DNA of 64,000 bases from Jiella soli (GTDB lineage Bacteria > Pseudomonadota > Alphaproteobacteria > Rhizobiales > Rhizobiaceae), in assembly GCF_020615385.1 (NCBI RefSeq), contig NZ_JAJAVB010000048.1, positions 1-64,000 of the forward strand, written 5' to 3'. The position numbers were made by a program, and so were the translations under genes. Positions 55,539 through 64,000 of this stretch are shown piece after piece (position 1 is the first letter of the stretch; each line of letters begins with the position of its first letter). The notes under the pieces were generated by a model. It did no database searches, had not been told where the DNA came from, and saw nothing but the letters and a program-made list of their open reading frames with translations.

Positions 55539-57071
55539 ATGGCTGAACCCGCGATCGAACTCATCGATATCGACAAGAGCTTCGGCGCGGTACGGGCGAA
55601 CAGGAACATCAACCTCGAGGTCGAGCGCGGCACGATCCACGGGATCGTCGGCGAGAACGGCGCGGGCAAATCGACCCTGATGTCGATCATCTACGGCTTC
55701 TACCAGGCCGATCGCGGCGAGATCCGGGTCGGCGGGAAGGCGGTCGAAATCGTCGATCCGAACGCGGCCATCGCCGCCGGCATCGGCATGGTCCACCAGC
55801 ATTTCATGCTCGTCCACAACTTCACCGTGGTCGAGAACGTCATGCTCGGCGCCGAGAAGTCGCCGCTCCTGAGGCAAGGCATCGCCGCCGTGCGGGCCGA
55901 GCTGAAGCGGCTCGCCGAGGAGCATTCGCTCGATGTCGATCCCGACGCGGTCGTCGAGGAACTGCCGGTCGGCCTGCAGCAGCGGGTCGAGATCCTGAAG
56001 GCGCTCTATCGCGGGGCCGACGTCCTGATCCTCGACGAGCCGACCGGCGTCCTCACCCCGGCCGAGGCCGACCACCTCTTCGCCGTGCTGAAACAACTGC
56101 GCGACGAGGGCAAGACGATCATCCTGATCACCCATAAGCTGCGGGAGATCATGGCGATCACCGACGCCGTCTCGGTCATGCGGCAGGGCGAGATGGTGGC
56201 GACGCGCAAGACCGCCGAGACCTCCGTCGGGGAACTCGCCGAGCTGATGGTCGGACGCCGCGTCCTCCTGACGGTCGACAAGGGCGAGGCGAGGCCGGCC
56301 GATGTGAAGCTCTCCGTCCGCAACCTGACCGTCCGCGACGGGCGCGGCGTCGTCATGGTCGACGACGTCTCCTTCGACGTCCGGGCCGGAGAGATCGTCG
56401 GCATTGCCGGCGTCGCCGGCAACGGCCAGAGCGAGCTTCTCGAGGCGATTTCCGGGATCAGGCGGGCGGAGCGGGGCGAGATTCGCCTTCTCGGCCGCGA
56501 CATCGACCCGGTGCGCGAGGCCGACCCGGCGGCGATCCGGAAGATCGGCTGCGCCCATGTGCCCGAGGACCGCCATTATATGGGCCTCGTCCTGCCCTTC
56601 GAGGAAAACGAGAACGCCATTTTAGGCTATCAGGACGACGCGCGCTTTCGAAAGGGGCTGCTTCTCGACCGCGACGCCATGCGCCGCGATGCCAGGAAAA
56701 AGATCGCCGACTACGACATCCGTCCGCCGGACTGCCGGCTGAAGACCTCGAACTTTTCCGGCGGCAATCAGCAGAAGATCGTGCTGGCGCGAGAGATGGA
56801 GCGCGATCCCGACGTTCTCCTGATCGGCCAGCCGACCCGGGGCGTCGATGTCGGGGCGATCGAGTTCATCCACAAGCGGATCGTCGCCATGCGCGACGCC
56901 GGCAAGGCGATCCTGCTGGTCTCGGTCGAGCTCGACGAAATCCGCGCGCTGACGGATCGTATCCTGGTGATGTTTGCCGGCAAGATCGTCGGCGAGCGTG
57001 GGCCGGAGGCGGCCGAGGGCGAACTCGGCCTCTTGATGGCCGGCGTCGAGGAAAGGGAGGCTGCCGAGTGA
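55539..57071 (+). CDS. ABC transporter ATPase of BMP/nucleoside type
   Basis: About 510 aa with two nucleotide-binding domains, as in sugar- and nucleoside-type importers. NBD1 has Walker A GENGAGKST and LILDEPTGVLTPAEA. NBD2 has a degenerate Walker A (GVAGNGQSELLEAISG) and FSGGNQQKIVLARE. GLVLPFEENENAILG, RGVDVGAIEFIHKRI complete the pattern of the YufO/NupO-like subfamily. It energises uptake of nucleosides by two permeases downstream. The start has no evident ribosome-binding site. No BMP-type substrate-binding lipoprotein gene is next to it. It overlaps the following VOC gene by 4 nt. Confidence 0.9.
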   Translation: MAEPAIELIDIDKSFGAVRANRNINLEVERGTIHGIVGENGAGKSTLMSIIYGFYQADRGEIRVGGKAVEIVDPNAAIAAGIGMVHQHFMLVHNFTVVENVMLGAEKSPLLRQGIAAVRAELKRLAEEHSLDVDPDAVVEELPVGLQQRVEILKALYRGADVLILDEPTGVLTPAEADHLFAVLKQLRDEGKTIILITHKLREIMAITDAVSVMRQGEMVATRKTAETSVGELAELMVGRRVLLTVDKGEARPADVKLSVRNLTVRDGRGVVMVDDVSFDVRAGEIVGIAGVAGNGQSELLEAISGIRRAERGEIRLLGRDIDPVREADPAAIRKIGCAHVPEDRHYMGLVLPFEENENAILGYQDDARFRKGLLLDRDAMRRDARKKIADYDIRPPDCRLKTSNFSGGNQQKIVLAREMERDPDVLLIGQPTRGVDVGAIEFIHKRIVAMRDAGKAILLVSVELDEIRALTDRILVMFAGKIVGERGPEAAEGELGLLMAGVEEREAAE

Positions 57072-57502
57072 ATTCCGCCCGCGTGACACTGATAACCCTC
57101 GGCGTCGCGGATGTCGCCCGCTCGGTCGCCTTCTACGCCGCGCTCGGATGGGAAAAGTCCGAGGCGAGCGTGGAATCGACTGCCTTCATGCTCGGCGAGG
57201 GCATCATCCTGTCGCTCTGGGACCGCACCGAGATGATCGCCGACGGCGGCGAAGGCGAACTGCCGGAAGGCTCCGGCTCAATGGCGCTGGCGGTGAACTT
57301 CGAGAGCCCTGAGGCGGTCGATGCGTTCTACGCCCGCGCAGTGGATGCCGGTGCGAGCCCGGTGAAACCGCCCAAGAAGGTGTTCTGGGGCGGCTATTCC
57401 GGCAATTTCCGCGATCCGGACGGTCATCTCTGGGAGGTCGCGCACAACCCCTTCTGGCGGCTCAGCGACGATGGCCGGGTCGATCTGACGAGCGCGTCAT
57501 GA
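57068..57502 (+). CDS. VOC family protein inside the nucleoside operon
   Basis: A 144-aa glyoxalase-fold protein: VTLITLGVADVARSVAFYAALGW, STAFMLGEGIILSLWDRTEM, AVNFESPEAVDAFYARA and GNFRDPDGHLWEVAHNPFW. The GTG start overlaps the ABC ATPase stop (GTGA). It lies between the ATPase and its permeases, so the transporter operon is interrupted. The substrate is unknown, and a link to nucleoside metabolism is only contextual. Confidence 0.85.
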   Translation: MNSARVTLITLGVADVARSVAFYAALGWEKSEASVESTAFMLGEGIILSLWDRTEMIADGGEGELPEGSGSMALAVNFESPEAVDAFYARAVDAGASPVKPPKKVFWGGYSGNFRDPDGHLWEVAHNPFWRLSDDGRVDLTSAS

Positions 57503-57668
57503 TGCTGGCGTCTACCCATTGCGCCCATGGCGGAGCGCCACGGTGCGCGGCAGAGCGGGGTGCAGCCGAAGGGCGTAGACGGAGCAGAGCTCGACGCGCC
57601 GAGATCGCCGCCCGACGATCGCCCGGCATCAAGTCCGGCCTCTCCACCCATCGAAGGCTGACGCGCCG

Positions 57669-58811
57669 ATGAGCCGCCCCTATGCGAAACTCCCGCGCTG
57701 GATCGACTACGGCCTGATCCCTCTGATCAATCTCGTCGTTGCCTTCGCGGTCGCGGGTCTCGTGGTGCTCGCGGTCGGCGAAAGCCCGCTCAAGGCCGCG
57801 GCGCTGATGCTGCGCGGCGCCTTCGGCTATGGCGAGGGCGTCGGCTTCACCCTCTACTACGCCACCAATTTCATCTTCACCGGCCTCGCCGTCGCGGTCG
57901 CCTTCCATGGCGGGCTGTTCAACATCGGCGGTGAGGGACAGGCCTATGTCGGCGGGCTCGGCGTCGCCGTGGTGTCGCTGTCGCTCGGGGCGGTCCTGCC
58001 CTGGTGGCTGAACCTGCCGCTGGCGGTCGTCCTGTCCTTTGCCTGCGGTGCGCTCTGGGCGCTGATCCCGGCCTATCTCCAGGCCAGGCGCGGCAGCCAC
58101 ATCGTCATCACCACCATCATGTTCAACTTCATCGCCGCCGCGCTGATGGTCTATCTCCTGGTGGGGGTGCTGAAGCCGGCGGGCACGATGGCGCCGGAGT
58201 CCGCGACCTTCGTCGAAGGCGGGCAGCTGCCGAAGCTGAAAGGGCTCTTTACGCTGTTCGGCTCGAATCTCGGCGGCGCGCCGCTCAACGTCTCGATCTT
58301 CGTCGCGCTCCTCGCGGCCCTCCTCGTCTGGGTGCTGATCTGGCGCACCCGGCTCGGCTACGAGATCCGCACGCTCGGCTTCTCGCCGCGCGCAGCGCGC
58401 TATGCCGGCATGTCGGAGACGCGGCTGATCGTCGTCACCATGATGATCTCCGGCGGGCTCGCCGGCATGATGGCGCTCAACCCGGTGATGGGCGACCAAT
58501 ACCGCGTCGTCATCGACTTTCCCGGCGGCGCCGGTTTCGTCGGCATCGCCGTCGCGCTGATGGGCCGCGGCCATCCCGCCGGCATCATTCCGGCGGCCCT
58601 CCTCTTCGGCGTGCTCTATCAGGGTGGGGCGGAACTCGCCTTCGACATGCCGTCGATCTCGCGCGACATGATCGTCATCATCCAGGGCCTCGTCATCCTC
58701 TTCGCCGGCGCGCTGGAAAACATGTTCCGGCCGGGCGTCGGCGCAGCCTATCAATGGGTCCGCTTCCGCAAGGAGGAGCCGGCCGGCGCCAATCTTCCGG
58801 AGGCGCGCTGA
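57669..58811 (+). CDS. ABC transporter permease 1 (nucleoside/BMP type)
   Basis: A 380-aa integral membrane protein with about 8-10 helices. It begins LIPLINLVVAFAVAGLVVLAVGESPLKAAALML. The GYGEGVGFTLYYATNFIFTGLAVAVAFHGGLFNIGGEGQ block and GLAGMMALNPVMGDQYRV region are typical of YufP/NupP-like nucleoside permeases. The stop overlaps the next permease start (TGATG). It forms the membrane channel with its partner permease. Confidence 0.92.
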   Translation: MSRPYAKLPRWIDYGLIPLINLVVAFAVAGLVVLAVGESPLKAAALMLRGAFGYGEGVGFTLYYATNFIFTGLAVAVAFHGGLFNIGGEGQAYVGGLGVAVVSLSLGAVLPWWLNLPLAVVLSFACGALWALIPAYLQARRGSHIVITTIMFNFIAAALMVYLLVGVLKPAGTMAPESATFVEGGQLPKLKGLFTLFGSNLGGAPLNVSIFVALLAALLVWVLIWRTRLGYEIRTLGFSPRAARYAGMSETRLIVVTMMISGGLAGMMALNPVMGDQYRVVIDFPGGAGFVGIAVALMGRGHPAGIIPAALLFGVLYQGGAELAFDMPSISRDMIVIIQGLVILFAGALENMFRPGVGAAYQWVRFRKEEPAGANLPEAR

Positions 58812-59779
58812 TGGATCTCGGCATCGCCCTCGACATCGTCGATTCCACCATCCGCCTGTCGACGCCGCTGCTCTTCGCAGCGCTTGCCGGGCTCTACTCC
58901 GAGCGCTCCGGCATCTTCGACATCTCCCTCGAAGGCAAGATGCTGATCGCTGCCTTCGCCTCGGCCTCGGCCGCCGCCGTCTGGGGATCCGCCTTCCTCG
59001 GCCTCCTCGTCGGCATCGGCGCAGCGATCCTCTTCTCGCTCATCCACGGCCTCGCCTCGATCACCTATCGCGGCAACCAGATCGTCTCCGGCGTCGCCAT
59101 CAACTTCATCGCCGCGGGCCTGACGATCATTCTCGGCCAGAGCTGGTTCGGCCAGGGCGGGCGCACGCCGAGCCTCTTCGGCGGCGGCCGCTTCACGTCG
59201 ATCCACCTGCCGGGCGAGGAGGCGCTGGCAGGCGTGCCCGTCCTCGGGCCGATCTATTCGGAGGTGATCTCCGGGCAGACGTTGCTCGTCTATGTCGCCT
59301 TCGCGATGGTGCCGCTGACCTGGTGGGTGCTGTTTCGCACCCGCTTCGGCCTGCGCCTTCGGGCCGTCGGCGAGAACCCCGCCGCGGTCGACACCGCCGG
59401 CATATCGGTCGCCTTCCTGCGCTATCGCGCGGTCATCATCTGCGGCGTCCTCACCGGCTTTGCCGGCACCTATCTCTCGGTTGCGCAGGCCGCCGGCTTC
59501 ACCCGCGACATGACCGCCGGCAAGGGGTACATCGCGCTCGCCGCGCTGATCTTCGCCAATTGGAAGCCGGTGCCGGTGATGTTCGCCTGCCTCTTGTTCG
59601 GCTTCCTCGACGCGATCTCGATCCGCGTGCAGGGTGTCGAACTCCCGGTCGTCGGCCAGATCTCGGTGCAGTTCGTGCAGGCGCTGCCCTATATCCTGAC
59701 CGTGATCCTCTTGGCCGGCTTCGTCGGCAAGGCGACGCCGCCCAAGGCCGGGGGCGTGCCCTATGTGAAGGAAAGGTAG
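58811..59779 (+). CDS. ABC transporter permease 2 (nucleoside/BMP type)
   Basis: A 322-aa permease partner: TPLLFAALAGLYSERSGIFDISLEGKMLIAAF, GNQIVSGVAINFIAAGLTI, GLRLRAVGENPAAVDTAGI and GKGYIALAALIFANWKPV are hallmarks of YufQ/NupQ-like proteins. It begins on the last base of the preceding stop codon. It is followed after 32 nt by cytidine deaminase. Confidence 0.93.
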   Translation: MDLGIALDIVDSTIRLSTPLLFAALAGLYSERSGIFDISLEGKMLIAAFASASAAAVWGSAFLGLLVGIGAAILFSLIHGLASITYRGNQIVSGVAINFIAAGLTIILGQSWFGQGGRTPSLFGGGRFTSIHLPGEEALAGVPVLGPIYSEVISGQTLLVYVAFAMVPLTWWVLFRTRFGLRLRAVGENPAAVDTAGISVAFLRYRAVIICGVLTGFAGTYLSVAQAAGFTRDMTAGKGYIALAALIFANWKPVPVMFACLLFGFLDAISIRVQGVELPVVGQISVQFVQALPYILTVILLAGFVGKATPPKAGGVPYVKER

Positions 59780-59811
59780 CAAGTGTTCATGCTGCATCGG
59801 GGTTCTTGACC

Positions 59812-60207
59812 ATGGCCGACGATCTCTTCGCCAAGGCGAAATCCGCCATGCGCAAGGCGCACGCGCCCTATTCGAAATTTCCCGTCGGGGCGGCGCTGCG
59901 GACCACGGACGGGCGGATCTTTGCCGGCTGCAACATCGAAGTGGTGAGCTTTCCCGAGGGCTGGTGCGCCGAGACGACGGCGATCGCGCACATGGTGATG
60001 GACGGCGGTGGCCGGATCGCCGAGATCGCCGTCGTCGCCGAGAAGCTGCCGCTGTGCTCGCCCTGCGGCGGCTGCCGGCAGCGCATCGCCGAATTCGCCT
60101 CGGCCGAGACGCGCGTCCATCTCTGCGACATCGACGGCGGGGTGAAGGAGAGCGTCTCGATGGGCGAACTCCTGCCGCGTGCCTTCGACACGGACACGCT
60201 CGGATGA
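59812..60207 (+). CDS. cdd: Cytidine deaminase
   Basis: A 131-aa zinc hydrolase converting (deoxy)cytidine to (deoxy)uridine. It has the N-terminal YSKFPVGAALRT, GCNIEVVSFPEGWCAETTAI (catalytic Cys-Ala-Glu) and SPCGGCRQRIAEF (the other two zinc cysteines). Homotetrameric class by length. It lies between the nucleoside importer and the phosphorylase, and its stop overlaps the next start by 4 nt (ATGA). Confidence 0.95.
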   Translation: MADDLFAKAKSAMRKAHAPYSKFPVGAALRTTDGRIFAGCNIEVVSFPEGWCAETTAIAHMVMDGGGRIAEIAVVAEKLPLCSPCGGCRQRIAEFASAETRVHLCDIDGGVKESVSMGELLPRAFDTDTLG

Positions 60208-61010
60208 GCCCGTCGGCAGAATATCTGCGGTTCCGGCTCGGCGAGCGCCGGCCGGTGATGGCGATGGTGCTGGGCTCCGGTCTCGGCAGCCTGGTGGAGA
60301 GGGTCGAGGCGCCGCTGAACGTGCCGTTCTCCGAAGTGCCGGGCTTTCCCGCGAGCGGCGTGTCCGGCCATGCGGGCAAGGTCATCGCGGGGCGGCTCGG
60401 CGGGCGCGAAGTCCTCTTTCTCTCTGGCCGCGTCCACTATTACGAGAAGGGCGATGCGGCGGTGATGCGCCCGGTGATCGAGGCGCTGCGCGATCTCGGC
60501 GTCAGGGCACTGTTCCTCACCAATTCCGCCGGCTCGGTGCGCGAGGACATGCCGCCGGGATCTGTGATGATCGTCGAGGATCACATCGCCTTTTCCGGCA
60601 TGAATCCCCTGATCGGCGAGGCCTCCGACGGGCGCTTCGTCGGCATGACCGCCGCCTACGACCCGGATCTGCGGGAAAGGCTTTCGGCCGCGGCAGGGGC
60701 GCTCGGTGAGCCGGTCTCCACCGGCGTCTACATGTGGTTCTCCGGCCCCTCATTCGAGACGCCGGCGGAGATCCGGATGGCGAGGACGCTCGGCGCCGAC
60801 GCGGTCGGCATGTCGACCGTGCCGGAGACGATCCTTGCCCGCTTCTTCGGCCTCAGGGTCGTCGCGGCGTCGGTGATCACCAATCTCGCCGCCGGCATGA
60901 CCGGTGGCGAACTCTCCCACGAGGAGACCAAGACCATGGCGCCGATGGGCGGTGCGCGGCTCGCGCGCCTCGTCGAGCGCATGCTGGCCGATGGAGCTTT
61001 CGATGGATGA
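60204..61010 (+). CDS. punA: Purine nucleoside phosphorylase (trimeric type)
   Basis: A 268-aa enzyme splitting purine nucleosides with phosphate. Motifs: VLGSGLGSLVERV (phosphate loop), HAGKVIAG, GRVHYYEKGD, LTNSAGSV, SGPSFETPAEIRMARTLGADAVGMSTVPE and ITNLAAGMTGGELSHEE. It fits the PNP-II/XapA-type trimeric family. Its start overlaps cdd and its end overlaps deoC, so the genes are coupled. Confidence 0.94.
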   Translation: MSPSAEYLRFRLGERRPVMAMVLGSGLGSLVERVEAPLNVPFSEVPGFPASGVSGHAGKVIAGRLGGREVLFLSGRVHYYEKGDAAVMRPVIEALRDLGVRALFLTNSAGSVREDMPPGSVMIVEDHIAFSGMNPLIGEASDGRFVGMTAAYDPDLRERLSAAAGALGEPVSTGVYMWFSGPSFETPAEIRMARTLGADAVGMSTVPETILARFFGLRVVAASVITNLAAGMTGGELSHEETKTMAPMGGARLARLVERMLADGAFDG

Positions 61011-61764
61011 CGTGGCGCGCCGCAGGCGGGCGGCCGAGCTGATCGGTCGGCTGGACCTCACCAATCTCAACGACGACTGTACGCAGGACGACATAGCCGC
61101 GCTCTGCCTGCGCGCGGCAACGCCGGCGGGACCGACGGCCGCGATCTGCATCTGGCCACGTTTCGTTGCCTATGCCCGCCAGCATCTCGTGCCGGGCATC
61201 CGCATCGCCACGGTCGTCAACTTCCCGGCCGGCGGCGACGATGTCGACGAAACGGTGATGGAGGCGAAGCAGGCGGTCGCCGACGGCGCCGACGAGATCG
61301 ACATGGTGATCGCCTATTCGCGCCTGGTCGAGGATCCGGGCTTCGTCGAGGCGCAGGTTCGCACGGTGAAGGCCGCCTGCGGTCCGGCACGGCTGAAGAC
61401 GATCCTCGAGACCGGCAAGCTCTTCGACGAACCCGCCATCCGCACGGCCTGCCGCGCAGCGCTTGCCGGCGGCACCGACTTCCTGAAGACCTCGACCGGC
61501 AAGGTGGAGGTCAACGCGACCCCCGCCTCGGCGCGCATCCTCCTCGAGGAGATCGCCAAGGCCGGGTCGACGGTGGGCTTCAAGCCGGCCGGCGGGATCA
61601 AGACCTTCGAGGACGCCGACGGCTACATGACGCTCGCCGAATCGATCTGCGGCAAGGACTACCCGACGGCTGAACGCTTCCGGCTGGGCGCTTCCGGCGT
61701 TCTGGGGGATCTCCTCGCGGTATTCGAGGGGCGCGAGAGGGCCGGCGAGAAGGCGGGGTATTGA
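61003..61764 (+). CDS. deoC: Deoxyribose-phosphate aldolase
   Basis: About 253 aa. It cleaves 2-deoxyribose-5-phosphate to acetaldehyde and glyceraldehyde-3-phosphate. Motifs: LDLTNLNDDCTQDDI, VVNFPAGGDDVDETVMEAKQ, DEIDMVIAYS, LKTILETGKL and the Schiff-base lysine in TDFLKTSTGKVEVNATP. The ATG at 61003 has GGAG six nt upstream; 60991 is an alternative. It overlaps punA by 8 nt. A palindromic repeat element lies between deoC and deoA. Confidence 0.95.
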   Translation: MDDVARRRRAAELIGRLDLTNLNDDCTQDDIAALCLRAATPAGPTAAICIWPRFVAYARQHLVPGIRIATVVNFPAGGDDVDETVMEAKQAVADGADEIDMVIAYSRLVEDPGFVEAQVRTVKAACGPARLKTILETGKLFDEPAIRTACRAALAGGTDFLKTSTGKVEVNATPASARILLEEIAKAGSTVGFKPAGGIKTFEDADGYMTLAESICGKDYPTAERFRLGASGVLGDLLAVFEGRERAGEKAGY

Positions 61765-61795
61765 TGGCTATGCGTCTTACGTCTGCGGCTGCACG

Positions 61796-61970
61796 CCCCC
61801 CTCTGGGCTGCCGCCCATCTCCCCCGCAAGGGGGGAGATCGATCTTGCGCGGACGTCTCAGCCCGCTCGCTCGCCCCTCCGATCGCAGCAACATCGACAG
61901 AATGGGCGCCATCGACGAAGCGCGTGATCTCCCCCCTTGCGGGGGAGATGTCCGGCAGGACAGAGGGGGG
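61796..61970. repeat. Composite palindromic repeat, copy C
   Basis: Left arm (about 61796-61841) is CCCCCCTCTGGGCTGCCGCC followed by a CTCCCCCGCAAGGGGGGAG hairpin. The right arm (61926-61970) is the inverted counterpart ending GGCAGGACAGAGGGGGG. Total ~175 bp, almost the same length as copy A. It is inserted inside the nucleoside-salvage operon. Confidence 0.8.
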
Positions 61971-62014
61971 CGCCTCGGGCACGACCGTCGCGAGAGAATG
62001 CGGGGGCGCACACG

Positions 62015-63331
<1,317 letters not shown>

Positions 63332-63359
63332 GATTCGGCTGCTCGCCGGCGGTCGGCCG

Positions 63360-63896
63360 CTACTGCCTCAGCACCAGCCGCCCGTTCTCGATCGAAAAGC
63401 CATCGAGGCGGTTGAGAAAGCTCATGCCGAGCAGCGTCACCGGCAGCTGCCCGTCATGGAGCACGATCGCATCGACATTGGTGATCTCGATCGGCCCGAG
63501 CGACACGCGGGCGATCCGCGTGCGCGCGGCAGGCGCCTCGCCATTCGCGGTTCGGACCGTTTCGCGCCATGCGGCGGGCGGGGGTGCGACACCGAGCCGG
63601 CGTGCCGTCGTCTCGTCGAGCGCGACGAGGGTCGCGCCCGTGTCGACCAGAACCGGCACGAACTGGCCGTTGAGCCGTGCGTCGGTGCGGAAATGCCCGG
63701 CCCGGTCAGCCTGAAGTTCCGTGGTGCGGCCGGCGGGGCGCGGCGCGGCGGGCGCGGCCGCCTCGACGAGGCTCGGCGCGGGATCGAGTTCCTCGACCTC
63801 GCCCGACAGCATCGCCGCCTCGTAACGCTCGAACACCGAGGGGGCGGCAAGCGCCACCAGCGACGAGAACACCATCAGGACAAGGAATTTGTGCAT
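63360..63896 (-). CDS. Retropepsin-like aspartic protease (TIGR02281 clan AA)
   Basis: A 178-aa protein with an N-terminal hydrophobic anchor (FLVLMVFSSLVALAAPSV). A single retropepsin-like domain follows: GHFRTDARLNGQFVPVLVDTGATLVAL with the catalytic DTGAT, and LGMSFLNRLDGFSI near the end. One domain per chain implies it acts as a homodimer. It is probably membrane-anchored and periplasmic; substrates are unknown. Confidence 0.88.
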   Translation of the reverse strand: MHKFLVLMVFSSLVALAAPSVFERYEAAMLSGEVEELDPAPSLVEAAAPAAPRPAGRTTELQADRAGHFRTDARLNGQFVPVLVDTGATLVALDETTARRLGVAPPPAAWRETVRTANGEAPAARTRIARVSLGPIEITNVDAIVLHDGQLPVTLLGMSFLNRLDGFSIENGRLVLRQ

Positions 63897-64000
63897 CGGA
63901 TTTCGCCTTCGCGCCGGGCCGATTGCGGGGAGGCTAGCGCGACGCTCCTTTCTCCCCCGTAAAGCCGGCTGGCCGAATGAAGGGCGCAGGCTTTGACGGG

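Overview
This window is GC-rich, densely packed bacterial chromosome. The family-level picture points to an alphaproteobacterium of the order Hyphomicrobiales (Rhizobiales). The evidence is a Brucella Omp19-type lipoprotein, DUF1344 and DUF1674 proteins, a 180-kDa-class NAD-glutamate dehydrogenase close to purH, a ClpS2-type adaptor, and palindromic intergenic elements like those described from rhizobia. An Aurantimonadaceae-like organism would fit, but genus cannot be decided from the sequence alone. No tRNA, rRNA, CRISPR array, integrase, transposase or phage gene was seen.

Layout. 1-424: terminators and a composite palindromic repeat. 0.4-6.7 kb: MBL hydrolase, NTF2-like protein, CFA synthase, a frameshifted carboxymuconolactone-decarboxylase-family gene, a secreted nuclease, a DUF1674 protein, small conserved proteins and a Crp/Fnr regulator. 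7-13.5 kb: htpX, an rsmB-like methyltransferase, a heparinase II/III family protein, a 56-aa lipoprotein and purH. 13.6-22.6 kb: AI-2E-family exporter, MFS transporter, MOSC protein and the very large glutamate dehydrogenase. 22.7-25.6 kb: a peroxidase-related gene, then an AT-richer block of four small genes (DNA alkylation repair, CMD, ClbS/DfsB, VOC) that looks acquired. 26-28.2 kb: a LemA/TPM operon. 28.3-36.7 kb: pyridoxal kinase, carbonic anhydrase, Omp19-like lipoprotein, zapE, a parDE module with a broken toxin, typA and an Asn/Asp-rich exported protein. 36.8-48.6 kb: aldo/keto reductase, DUF1344, a Tat-exported PhoD phosphatase, priA, an atypical SDR, transaldolase-family aldolase, dps, fumC, a glycine-zipper lipoprotein and an OmpA lipoprotein. 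48.7-55.4 kb: APH-fold kinase, phytase-like esterase, soluble chemoreceptor, clpS, hslV, slyX and thioesterase. 55.5-63.3 kb: a nucleoside uptake and salvage locus. 63.4-63.9 kb: retropepsin-like protease.

The clearest pathway unit is 55.5-63.3 kb. A BMP-type ABC importer (ATPase plus two permeases) is followed by cytidine deaminase, purine nucleoside phosphorylase, deoxyribose-phosphate aldolase and thymidine phosphorylase. Together they would import nucleosides, release the bases and feed deoxyribose-phosphate into glycolysis.

Three near-consensus parS sites at 3.0, 6.4 and 18.0 kb suggest the window lies in the centromere-like, origin-proximal part of the primary chromosome, although parAB themselves are not present. 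Two genes carry single-base frameshifts (3.33 kb and 33.11 kb). These may be genuine pseudogenes or assembly errors.
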